64,000 nt of DNA from Ptychodera flava. Taxonomy: Eukaryota; Hemichordata; Enteropneusta; Ptychoderidae. The stretch lies in the NCBI RefSeq assembly GCF_041260155.1, contig NW_027248373.1:434001-498000 (forward strand), given 5' to 3'. Under the pieces are notes generated by a model. The model was given only the letters and a program-made list of their open reading frames with translations. It had not been told where the DNA came from and did not search any database. Every line of letters begins with the position of its first letter. Position 1 is the first letter of the stretch. The position numbers were made by a program, and so were the translations under genes. Of this stretch, positions 46,061 through 57,662 are shown piece after piece.

Positions 46061-46544
46061 ATTCATGATTTTAGGTATTTGGTGTTTGTTTATTGAGAGT
46101 ATGAAAAGCAGTCACAAGTAATATCAGTGATAGGTGGTGTCATTTAGGTAAGAGATGAGCTTCGATGACACAGCTGTGTTGGCCTACTTGTTGTTCGGTT
46201 GCTTTCAAAGTCCGGTTTCAAAGGGACAATGCTCAACTGATCACCGATTTTCATGAATAAAATTTGTTTTGATAGGCCTACTTTAACAAGCATGTTGTTA
46301 TATAGGCCCTATGTTGTTTCCTAAAGTGGTGGCTATTTCACAGATCGAAATGACCTAGTTTAGGCCTAAAGAAGTATTCTGTGGTTGTTGTACTTCGATT
46401 CGGTGACCATGCACCCCACCCAGCCCTAGACATTATAAATATAAAGGAAAATGAGGGCAACTCCACACATCGGCTCTACCAATTTGTTTAATATTACGAA
46501 ATGGTGAATAAAAGGATCATTGCATTTATTTTGTGTGGAATACA

Positions 46545-46838
46545 TAGCGAGACACCGGTGAATCGATAGTGCTTTGACCCTAGTCTGATCATGTGATCTG
46601 GGTCCCGGTAAACCCGTTTTGGTGATTGAGTGATTCGTCTTAGTTTCGGAACCAAAAATGGGGTTCTTCATCAGTCGCTCTCTTGTTTTGTATCCCCCCC
46701 CCCCGCTTGGTTGTATGATGAAGTCATCTTCGTCCTCGAAGAGGCAAAGCCAGATTCGTTCGAGTTAGTCACTATTGACTGACTGTATAGTGAGCGATCC
46801 GGTGTGTGGTGTCAACATGACCCAGCATCGACCGGAGT
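46545..46838. repeat. Dispersed repeat, inverted copy 2
   Basis: Reverse-complement partner of 42075-42372. It contains a C-run (46697-46705) where the partner has GGCGGAGGGG-like sequence. The two face each other across about 4.2 kb. Confidence 0.85.
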
Positions 46839-47404
46839 TTCTGGACGCTTATAAGGATTTTTGTTTAGGGCATATTTTGAGCGTTGCTAGTGCTCGGTAT
46901 GTTAACAGTAAATGTTGTACTAATCTGACAACGATAAGTTTGTTTTGGACATTGAAATCAATTATCCGAACTTTTGGTTTTGTGTCAATTTTTCACATGG
47001 ACTTTGTAACAGATTTCGGGTCGATATTGATGCCTGTTTTCCGGTGTTTGAAAAGCATATTGTGAAAGGCTGTTTCAAGAAATAAATTTTATTTTTCTGT
47101 GTTTAGCCATTCCCAGGTTTCATGGTTTCGTTAACAATATTTGCTGTAAACGGCCTTTGAAATTGGTTTGGTCTGAGGAGAGTATTGGTTTATTTAATTC
47201 ATGCCGCCAACTTTGATTACTTGTATGGCAGCTCTCTCAGTTTTTGATTTTCTTTGCCAGATGATGTTTTCTGTATTGCTCAGCAATCTTTTCAGTTTGG
47301 TTGATTGTAGTACCAATTCGATGACAGATTGCATCTTGGTTTTATACGATAAGTTGTGGCATAAAATGGAGACAAATTAAAAACAAATTCAGATTCCCCG
47401 TTGT

Positions 47405-47715
47405 TAAACCCGCAGTTGTGAAGTCGCAGGTCGCAGTTTGACAAACACGCAGGACGCAGGTCGCTGTTGTGAAGTCTCAGGTTACACCTAGGTCTAATAA
47501 AAGTATTGCCATACCTTTCTTCGAGTAAGTTCCATGCAGCTTTGTATGATCCCTCAGCCTTCCAAGGTGATGTACACAGAGTGAGGAGTATCAACCCAAG
47601 TGAGCTAAGGTGAGGTACAGAGATAAATGCCGAAGTCGCAGGTCGCATGTTTCAAACTCGCAGGACGCAGGGTCGCAGTTTTGAAGTCGCAGGTCGCATG
47701 TCGCATGTCGTGACC
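47405..47715. repeat. CGACCTGCGA short-period repeat, inverted copies
   Basis: GAAGTCGCAGGTCGCAGTTTG (47417 onward) and GAAGTCGCAGGTCGCATGTC (47680 onward) are the reverse complement of the repeat at 45920-46060. The flank GACCGGATTTCCATAG at about 47711 also mirrors CTATGGAAATCCGGTC at 45915, so the whole block was copied in inverse orientation. Confidence 0.8.
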
Positions 47716-48320
47716 GGATTTCCATAGACAACCGAGTATTAACAAAACACATACTTTGAACTCTCCTGACAGACGATGCAGAATACATGGCATGTTGAAA
47801 ATGTTTGCAACGTAACCTGGAAGTCTGTTTATCCACATCGTTCACATTTTGCATAACGTACATGCGTTGAAGATCGGTGGATATTTTTGATGATACATAG
47901 AAAACAGCACGGCTTTCCTGAAACCAATTTCGCATCGAGTATCCTTTTAGGGGGAGAGATTGACACCAAAATTAAGGAACTACGTTTCTAGTGCGTCAGC
48001 ATTTGATTGTAGACTCCTTTATTAGGCCAAAACAGAAAATTATATTTCTGGTTGTAGGCCATGTTTTCAAAAGTGATAAGACAACACGATTTTTCCACTT
48101 CAAAGACCAAAAGAGATTTTTTTTTCTGACAATTGACATTTTGCAAAAGTGTTGTGGTGTTATTTTTTCTTTTCTTAATCCATTTTTGTTTGACATTTTT
48201 ACTGGAATTTCACTTTTCCACTGATTGAAGACTACTTTGCCTTCGGAGTGTTTTAATCAAAATATTATATTGAATATTTTTTTTTTTTTTGGCCCGGCCG
48301 CCAAGTTTAGAATACAGTAC

Positions 48321-48457
48321 AAGGTACACCCTGTCAAGGTGTACCTTGATGTAGCTGAAATCTTTGTAGCCCACGGGCCATGCGCCGGCTTTTTCTGTCG
48401 TGCTGGGTGTAGCCCCGGCCAGCGTTCAGTCCGTGAGCTACAACAATTTCAGCTAAC
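48321..48457. repeat. Foldback with nested hairpin
   Basis: AAGGTACACC / GGTGTACCTT form a tight hairpin at 48321-48346. Just outside it GTAGCTGAAAT...GTAGCCCACGG pairs with CCGTGAGCTAC...ATTTCAGCTA. Confidence 0.7.
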
Positions 48458-49499
48458 CTTGATGGTATTAGGTGTAAATTAAACGGGGATCGTGACTCTT
48501 GTGTCTCATTAAAGTCAAAGTGAAACAGAGCAATGTGAAATCTTCTGGAGTTACAAATAACACCCTGATGACATCATGAAGGTAGCAAGGAGGTGACATG
48601 CAATACTTCCATATTAAGCTAAGATCACAACAATACAGAAGAGGAAGAAAGTTGAACTCCAGTTAACCAATTGGGGGTTATCGTGGTATTATTAGAGAGA
48701 TAAGTTACCTAAGATTTCCTAATATTTGAAATTCAAAATGGCCGCCATCCCTGTAACTGTTTTGTGAAAAAAAAAATTCCGATTTTCGAAATACCAAGAC
48801 AGTGGTAGATTTTCTTGCGCCAAGAGCTTTAAAATGAGCCCCTACAAGTGGTAGATCAGAAGAGAATTGAGAAAATTTGAAAATCCGAATATCTGTCCCC
48901 AAGGCGCGATTTACTTCATAAAGCCCCAATAGCTGCGAATTTTATGCATTATTTTCATAATTTTTTTCAAACCAAAGTTTGTTTGTATTAATGTGCTAAC
49001 TGTGGGACATGCATAGAAGTATCACTGATCGCTAATTTACACCATGCCTACGGGTTTTAACAGATTAATAAATGAGTGCCACACATAAAATGGCGCCACA
49101 CATAAAAGAACGAAAACTGCAGTATTTCCTGCATAGACATGTGCATCTTGATCATAAAGGAAACAAGCATGATCCCATTCACTTGCATGCACAACACACG
49201 ATGGCCATCATTTTGTTGTTGTAATCCTTAACCCTAAAATGATGTTGAAACATTTGAGTTTATATCCACTTTCACCACTTATGACAGTGTTATACACTTT
49301 TTCATTCTTTAATGGGTCTTATTGAAAGAAAACTCTTGAAAAACTCAGGATATTTTGAGATTGGGCTATACACATTCGCAGCTATTCGGGCTTTAATATG
49401 CATGTTTTACAATCGACTGACGTGAAAACATTGAAAAGACGTGATTGGTGGTACACTGCAACATCATTACAGGTATAAGAATACAGTGTCCTGATATAG

Positions 49500-49662
49500 T
49501 GATCCTACTTATATCTCCATCGATAGCTCTTATCTGATTGAGAGCAGTTTAGACAGCGTTTGTAATTCCAACTGCGGATGTACGCCCTCTGTGTTCAGCC
49601 CAGTTTGCGGCATAAATGACGTCAGCTACTATTCTCCATGCTATGCAGGTTGTGTCGATATA
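49500..49662 (+). CDS. Exon of a solute carrier organic anion transporter (SLCO/OATP), Kazal-like domain
   Basis: The open frame reads DPTYISIDSSYLIESSLDSV and then CNSNCGCTPSVFSPVCGI followed by NDVSYYSPCYAGCVDI. The cysteine spacing CxxxCxC-x8-VCG-x9-PCxxGC is that of the Kazal-like extracellular loop between transmembrane segments 9 and 10 of animal OATPs, where the Cys-rich loop is needed for surface expression. The exon ends at a consensus donor (ATA|GTAAGT at 49663); the acceptor is probably ATATAG just before 49500. No neighbouring transmembrane exon could be recognised on either side within the window, so the rest of the gene either has long introns or lies outside. An orphan exon or pseudogene fragment cannot be excluded. 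Confidence 0.72.
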
Positions 49663-52600
49663 GTAAGTGCGTTGTGTGACTGCCCTCGCATGGCAATCAA
49701 AATACATTCACAAGACATGTGAATTCTTCACTCTTGGAATCCAATTAAAGAGCCAGATTAGATATTGCTTCACTGAAGTTTAAACTTCGAAATTCATTAA
49801 CGCTTTCAAATCATCTTCATTGTGGATATACTGTATGTCGATTAATGCTGACAACACATATCACACCAATGAATTAATAAATCCTCATACATAACTGTGT
49901 GTAAAATTCACCCCACACTCAAACGGTACATATCTATATTATGTGCCTGTTTCTTTCTCTGAGTGTCCTTGCGTGGTAACTGATGTTTCCGTGATCGACG
50001 ATGAGTATTCCTAAGGAAATTCAAGTGAGCTTCTCCGGGAATGTGTGTAAGGAAATGCGATATCATCATGATCACATTCGTCGTCATTGCTTTCTTGTAC
50101 AGCTGTGCGAGTGGCGTACCTTTGACGCGTGACGTTTTGGTCGCTATATATACGGTGAGACGATCTAGAGTATTTCAGCTTTTAGTAGACTTGTAAAATA
50201 AGACTAATTCGGCAGACTGATAAGTACGAACATGCGCACTTAATTCTGCACTACTATGCACAATTTATCAATGTATGTTTTTATGTATGAATTGGGGAAG
50301 GTATGCATCTCGTATAGAGTGAGTTGATGTATGCATACCTGTATCTGACAGTCATAGACAAATGTTGTTGTATTTCGAAACTCATTTACCCATATTATCA
50401 ATATCTGGTAGCTTACACTTCTTAAAGGGACATAAGCTGTAACTTGTGGCAAGTTTTTCAGTAATCTCCTTCTGTATATCAACTGCCGTGTCTGACCCTA
50501 ATCTGTTTGTCATGCTGAAATTTCGAGTATATTCTTTTGTCAACACAGCTTGTATGTGTGTAGTGATCATTGTTTATTGTTTACAAATGAATTCTTGTCC
50601 GGACTTTAATACAATTTCAACAATAACAATGAAGATTATACTTATATAGCTTGGTTTATATGCTAAATACGTGGCTTCAAATTACATATTAGGGATTCAA
50701 TGCAGAAGGTGTAGGGAAACTACCATACAAAAGTTATTCTAAAGTAGCCAAAAGATACGGCTTGTGGAGCTTTAAGAGTTAATTTCTCCTCAACTAAAAA
50801 TATTTTATAAAGTTTGTTAGAAAATTAACATGCAGACTTAAGAAGAACATGGGGAAACGTGACTACGTCTTGAGCGTCAAAAATATAGGAAAATTTCGAT
50901 AACAAGTGTCTTTTATTCGAACATACGTCGCCCCAAAAGTGTATTACATTTTAGTCAATTGCAATATATTTGTTGTATTTAAAACCGAAAGGAAATAAAA
51001 AAAGACGTGGCACAGATATCATACCTGTGCCGAATTCATAATCAAACATCAAGAAAGTGCAGTTCTTTGATAACTACAAGAATTCGGTTATGAAACAAAA
51101 TATTAAAAGTAGCAGTGCCAACGATTAAGACGTATGTAAATATTGGTATCAAGACTTCTAGATGTTAAGAATTTATAGACAACAAACGATGGCAAGATTC
51201 TCAGTAGGACTTTGTGCGACAAACACAACTATACAGCCAGGATAACTGGTATACTTGGAACGGATGAAATCTCGAACATTCCGTCAATGGTGCTTTGTTT
51301 TTTCATAAACGATTTTACGAAGTCTCATTTAATAAAGGGACAGGGTCCATCGAAATGCGCATGTGCAACTTTTTTGTTTACAAAAATGTATTTCATGCAT
51401 TATATCTTGAAACATCCCGTCAACATTGCTGCAACATTAAAGTTTGGATGTACATAATGACAAATATGTTTGTTAGCGCAGCTCAGACGAACACTGCCAC
51501 GGCTTTATTATGAGACGATCATGTCTACTGTAATTTATTCAATATATACAGGATGGATACCAATCCTCTTTACATGGGTTTGATCATTGACTCATCTTGT
51601 ATACTCTGGATGCGTATAATATGATTTATACCTAAACTTAACGTTGAATTGTTACTAACGACTTGTATGCATCATGCATAGCTGTATAACCAGTTTAGAA
51701 AACTGGACAATGGGAGGGCGCTAGGAATATAACCACGGGGGAGGTGAAACCATAGCTTCAATTTCCAAGAGGGAGGCCATGTTGTCGTATTTTTTCACGT
51801 GCTCGCTTTTCAACATTGTTGAACAAAAATCTTGAAATATATCTATCGAGATGTATCACCCGTTACAGGTAGACACTTTCATACTAAAAATCGGAATTTG
51901 TTCAACTTGAATTTGTTTCGAAAGAAACTGTTTCGACCCACCGTGATATACCACAAGAGTATCTATAATTACTATGATAATGGTTATCTATAATTACAAA
52001 TCATTCTTCTACTGTCACTTTAAAACTCGGAATGTTCAATTGTTCGTGCATTGTGGTAAACGAACCAAATCATATCGCTTAGATTATCTGAAGTTCATTC
52101 ATCTTAGTGATAGCAGAGTGTCAGTCGTAACTCATGGTTTGACCGAACTTTGGAAAGACTGGCGATCTCTCCAGGCCTGGTCCCGTCGCTTTGGGAATTT
52201 TCAAACGGGCTTTGCGATGTCTCCACTTCAAATACATGGTCATTTTGCTGAATCGAACTTTATAGAATTTTGCAATCCACGAAATCCTAACTTTGGCCAA
52301 ATGATATGATGACCAAGAAGAGCCGGAGACATCCTGACCCACTAAGTCAACATGTATAAGTCCAACATTTGACCAGGCACGGCATAGAACCGTCTGGAGA
52401 AAAATTAGCCGGCCGTCCATTAGCTAGATATGGACCCTTAGCCGTATATCGCAGGTAAAATAACAGTTTGGGACATCACAAGAGTAATTTTTTGCAGTCT
52501 GTGAGCGATTGAGTTATTCGGGTAGGCATAGAACGGAATAAAGTTGATTTCAGCCAAAATGGTTAGAAAAGGTAGTTTTTCATGCGCGGTCCAATTCGAG

Positions 52601-53631
52601 ACCGCATCCGCTGGATTTCCTATGAGAGTCAGCAGGGCTGTGGTGGCGGCCGTATAACGCCGGGAACACGCAGCCAGGTACGAAGGGCTAGAGAAAAATT
52701 CAAGAAAAAATTACGAGTCTAAGAGTTTCAAGTCGCACTCACTTTCATTTATTTCCTTGTGGGTGTCACAAGATTAACAGTTTGGATATTATATTCACGG
52801 GTAATTTTACGTAAATATGGACAGAATAAATGGGAAAGTGATCTGTCAAAAGTAACGATTTATGTAACATGGAATTGATCCAGTAGAGTGCTGTACACAC
52901 ATAACAGTACTGCAAGGCACAGTTTTGTGTAGTGAATTTCATTAAAAATAGTACACATACATTTGTTGGAAAGGACCACAACTAGTATCACTCCAACATA
53001 CCCACCATTTTTATCATATTTGGTGCTCATGGGCAAACTTTGTACAGCTCGTATACAATTGACAGATGAAATGACAGAGAGTCACCTTTGGAACGCATGT
53101 GCTCATTTACATCAAATTGATGGTGAACCCAGGCATGCGAAAGACTGAGAGCAACATTAAAAAAGGAAGGCTACACTAATTCAGCTAAATTTCACTCGTG
53201 ATTTGCTTTTATCGATGCTTCGCGGAAAACTTGCATCAATTCCTTTCACGAAAATGAGTGTCGGACCGTGAGGGCGCAAAGAGCCATTCTCCAATCCATA
53301 ACATGAAGGGTCTTGATGTTACAGGTTCGTCTCGGGTCGTCTCGGATTTTCACGTTTGCAAGGTGACTTGCTGTCAATAGGCTGTGCTATAGCGAACCTC
53401 TTGAGGTAAGTTTGTTGCTTTTAAGCTAATAAAAACATTTTTTTTTAAATTTAAATTGATCATCATAGTATAGTATGCAATGTTTGCCCATCGTCGTACA
53501 CCACGCCCTCTTCGGCGAGTCTTATCACCCAACGCCGAAAAGATTTTTGCGTAGGTCAGCGGAGCGGAAATTATTGCTCTGGCCTGCGAGAATGTGTTTG
53601 CCCAACTTCACTTTGTTATCCTACTCTAAAG
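49663..53631. other. No gene seen; possible SLCO intron
   Basis: AT-rich with scattered short open stretches. 50560-50640 shares GAATTCTTGTCCGGACTTTA-like text with the MITE at 54494-54846. 52630-52680 shares GGCGGCCGTATAACGCCGGG with the foldback family at 44.2 kb. No exon with a recognisable motif was found. Confidence 0.4.
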
Positions 53632-54490
53632 AGGCACTCCCACTTGGTAACATTTTTAAAACACATTTTTTTAATGCCAACGGTCGATATTTGACGTGGA
53701 GACTGCGCGCGGATCGCGAGATATCGATAAAAACATGTCCTCAAAAAAGTAAAAGTTTGAATTCCGGTGGCCCACCTAAATTCAGCTTCCGAACATCGAT
53801 CGTTCGGCACTGGGGCCATTGTCAACTAAGCTATGGAGTACGAGTCTACGCTGACGCTGCTGTACGCTAGAGTACTCGCGTCGGTGATCGGTCATGCCCG
53901 GTGGGAGAAAGCTGAGACTTACTGACTTGGCGAATAAACGGAAAACAATTTTGCTGATTTCACCAGAATTCACATGGGTGACTAGCACAGTTACGTGCGG
54001 TTGATACATAGCGGCCGCCGCGTGGTATGCATAGACGCTTACCACGCGGCGAACCACACGTAACTGAGTGACAGACGACCAAATTAAATGTAGTCATCAA
54101 CTGATATTTATGTGGTATTGGTTAGAAATATAATACAGCCGATTGAGAATAATGAAAACGACAAAAAGTAAGGAGAAGTTTCAAAAAACTCACCTGAGGT
54201 AAAGGCATAATGCTGTATATAAAGTCTTTGCAGTGGGAAGTAAATTAATTGCGTCGAATTTGAACTTATTATGGACTCCCTAGAATATCGTCACTCAGCA
54301 CAACAACAATCATTCGGGTGATTTCGGGTCATAATCAGAAACGATCGTAAAACTTCGGGATGTGAAAATACGCTCGGGAAATGACATGTTTTTATCGATA
54401 TCTCGCGATCTGCGCGCAGTCGCCACGTCAAATATCGACCGTTGGCGTTAAAAACATGTGTTTTAAAAATGTTACCAAGTGGGAGTGCCA
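53632..54490. mobile_element. Inverted-repeat element with about 108-bp termini
   Basis: The left arm AGGCACTCCCACTTGGTAAC...CGATAAAAACATGT (53632-53741) pairs with the right arm ACATGTTTTTATCGATATC...GTGGGAGTGCC (54384-54490). No coding sequence; target duplication not evident. A smaller foldback (53990-54063) sits inside it. Confidence 0.8.
53990..54063. repeat. Foldback nested inside the 53.6-kb element
   Basis: GTTACGTGCGGTT...CCGCCGCGTGGTATGC pairs with TACCACGCGGCG...ACCACACGTAAC. Same core as the foldback at 23426-23558. Confidence 0.8.
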
Positions 54491-54493
54491 CTA

Positions 54494-54846
54494 GGGCCTG
54501 TAATGCTAACTTTTGATGATTTTTTTTCATTTTGTTATTTTATATATCAATTTTTGCAACTCTTTATTCTACTCCACAAAGAATGTTGAAACACCCACTA
54601 TTTAACTCGTAAACGTTAACTTAGCGTTTGTATGCGTTAAATACATTTGTTATTATTTACCTTTGAATTCTGGTCCGGACCAGAAGTCACTTTTCAATAA
54701 TAACAATGCAGTTTACACTTGTAGCGCTGAGTTGCCAGGCTGAACAGTGCATATTAACATGCTTTGGCGAGTAGAACAAGGAATTACGGTTCACATTCAA
54801 AACAAAAATGGTGAAAAAATATCAAAAGTTAGCAATACTGGCCCTT
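54494..54846. mobile_element. 353-bp MITE-like element
   Basis: The left end AGGGCCTGTAATGCTAACTT followed by TTGAT mirrors the right end ATCAAAAGTTAGCAATACTG followed by GCCCT. It directly adjoins the right end of the 53.6-kb element. The interior has GAATTCTGGTCCGGAC, also found near 50.6 kb. Confidence 0.75.
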
Positions 54847-55214
54847 CAAAGGAAAGGGTTGTGTTAGTTGCGGCAGTTTCCGGGAAAGAGGCAATATTCA
54901 ATATTTGAACAAGAATGCCGGTCGTGCAGCCGCAGATAGGACGACCCCTCCCTTTAATTGTAACCGAGGGACCCCCTAAGAAGGGAGTTATGTGAAAGTG
55001 TAGGCTAGGTGCAAAAGGACACAATCTGTTGCGACCTGTATTAAGCATTTGCTTTTGAAATTTTGACAAGCCACGGACTGAGTACAAGACGAACACGTTT
55101 CGGTCGCAGAGCAATCTGCCATATCTGGAAGACTTCTTACACAAGTCGGGTAAGATATTTTTTCTATCAAATGCTCTCTGACGAGTTGGGTGCCAGCATG
55201 TATAGAGCACTGTC
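54847..55214. other. No gene seen
   Basis: A minus-strand open stretch of 185 codons (54797-55354) crosses this interval and the ends of two transposable elements, with no recognisable motif; it is probably fortuitous. Confidence 0.45.
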
Positions 55215-55217
55215 TTA

Positions 55218-56379
55218 GGGAGCCTCCAGTAATTACAGGGGTGGGGGAATCCGTGCGCACCTGTACTGTGAAATGTGACCCTCCCCCTTGTGCGGCATTC
55301 TAAAAGTTGACCCTCCCCAATCGCTGCTGTATTCTCCCCAGGAATCAGTATCACCGAATCACCATAACAATTAGTTTAATTGTTATGTACGTTACGGACA
55401 GAAATTACAAGGGGGTCCCAAATATTTTCCGCAATTATAAGTCAGCAAGATGTGGCTGATATAGTGCTTCACCCAAAATATCAATACATGGGAGTCAATC
55501 AGGCAAACTATTGACAATTTTCCCCTAAACAACAAGCTCTACCTGCACATTTATATATGTTTAATAATATGCGTCAATGTACGTTGCTTGAAGTGGGAAA
55601 AACATACACGTGTGTACAAGAAACTGGATTTTTGGATTTCATTGAAACAGTTGATTTACTTTACATGGTACTCTATGAGGAAACTATGAATATTTTTTCC
55701 AATACAAAAACAGGTAAATTATTGTATTTATGTATGCTTAATCATTGATATGAAGGTATTTGATTAGACTAGGATGGTTAAAAATGGACGTATGCGCAAG
55801 AAATTGCATATTGGAATGTCACCGAAAATGTTGATTTGCTATGAGTACACTATAATTATTTTTTTTTAATACAAAACACAGAAATTTTTGTATTTGTTAT
55901 GCTTGATTATTGATATTAACGTGTGTGATTAGACTAGGGCTTTTACAAATGGATTTGCGTTCAAGAAATTGAATTTTGGAATTTCACCGAACATACAACA
56001 TAAAACTAACAATATCTGTGCATTTATAGACATTTGATAATTAATATACACTTTGCCATCTGTCCCATACGTTTTCGCCTCTTGTCTTTTATCAGTTATA
56101 ACTGTTCAAGGTGTTTAATGTAAGATAACACTGCATCTTCTTTCCTTGTGAAACTTGTCGATAATGTGTATGTGTAAGAATCAATGTATTTCTTTGGCAA
56201 TTTCCTATTCAGGAAATACCAAATGGACATTCAAAGGTTTAGCCGTAAAATCATCTTCTGTTAACAGTGACCCCCCCCCCCAGATAGATTTATAAAAAGT
56301 TACTCTCCCTTTGGACGGTTTTCTAAACCGTTTTCTAAAAAATGCCCCGGCCCACCCCCTGTAATTACTGGAGGCTCCC
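55218..56379. mobile_element. Harbinger-like non-autonomous element with TTA duplication
   Basis: The ends GGGAGCCTCCAGTAATTACA and TGTAATTACTGGAGGCTCCC are perfect inverted repeats of at least 20 bp. TTA flanks it at 55215-55217 and 56380-56382, matching the TWA target preference of PIF/Harbinger elements. 1162 bp with no transposase. Inside are two tandem-like worn copies (around 55560-55790 and 55790-56000) sharing ACAGGTAAATTATTGTATTT-like and TGATTAGACTAGG words. Confidence 0.8.
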
Positions 56380-56382
56380 TTA

Positions 56383-57616
56383 GCTAAACCAGACGCCAGA
56401 TGCCCTTCGTTTGAGATACGCTGTCACTATTAACATGGCGACCGCGCAAAGAAATTTTAAACAAAGAGTCACAATTAATGGTAAAGATCAAAAGTGTCAC
56501 GACTCTGCGCCAAAAACTGCCGACAAGTAACATTTCTACGATAGCGTCGCAGATTCTTTTCTCCAGTGTACCGCCGCACTATCGCCGATTCGCACGAGCG
56601 GCCAGCCGCCTGTATTGCATTGAAGTGAGACCTCAGCAAACAATAAGGGTCAAGAGAGGTCACACTACAACCCGTAATGTGAACTGTTCTTTAGAGGAAT
56701 GCTTTGTCAAAACCGGCAACTAGTACATACCTGAACTTATTACATAAAGAAGAGCCAATGTACAGGTTACCGAAATTGCAAAATCAAAGTATTGGTCACA
56801 AGCACCGAGAACATGGCACGAGAAAGAAAAATAGCTGTAAACAGAACAATCTTGTTGTAGCCTGAGCAGCCCATAAAAAGGTTACTGTCAAGAATGCTTA
56901 AATCTATCCTTTTCTGCCACCTTAGTTATGATCTAGATCATTCAAAAATAGCACTGCATTGGGACTAGGATGGAGGCAAAAGGTCAGCGGGCAATGGGCG
57001 ATGTATCTTTGATATTTCGCCAAGACATGTTTACCTACAATTCGAATATGCAATTCCGCTCAGACATTGTTTAAATGTCTAACACGATACTTGAACACAC
57101 TTTATGTTATAAATTTCTTATTGTGTATTTATACATATTGAATATTGACTGTCCCTGCGATATTGGGCGCCAAATGTAAAATAATTAGTTTACACATTCA
57201 AAGACGTTTTTAAAGGTATACAGTGAAATAAAATGGGTTGAGTTTGCACATATACATGTAAATACAACACGGATAGATTTACATGAACGTAGCCATGATT
57301 TCAAATGTGTTCGCGTTACATATATTGCAACAGGCATATACACAATGTGTATATGCCTGAATGCCTGTTAGGTTCATTCATACACCCGCACATATTTACA
57401 TGTGTGGGTGTTTCATAACATACCAAGATTCGAACTAATTTTGGAGGATAGGATCTTTAAATTCTTCAATTTATCAAAAGTGGTAGGTGCCCTATATTAC
57501 AAAATACCCGTAAAAACAAGTGAATTGCAAAAAAGGAAAAATAGACGATTGTACTTAAACTTGCAGATTAAACCAACATCACTTCTATATTTCAATCGTT
57601 TTATATGTTATCGCCC

Positions 57617-57662
<46 letters not shown>

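Noticed and set aside
46775-47065. A second SLCO or cysteine-rich exon (VSDPVCGVNMTQ...)
   Set aside because: The PVCG similarity is short, lies in the dispersed repeat and lacks the other cysteines and splice sites.
54797-55354. 185-codon minus-strand gene
   Set aside because: It spans the end of one MITE and the start of the Harbinger-like element, with no motif; probably fortuitous.
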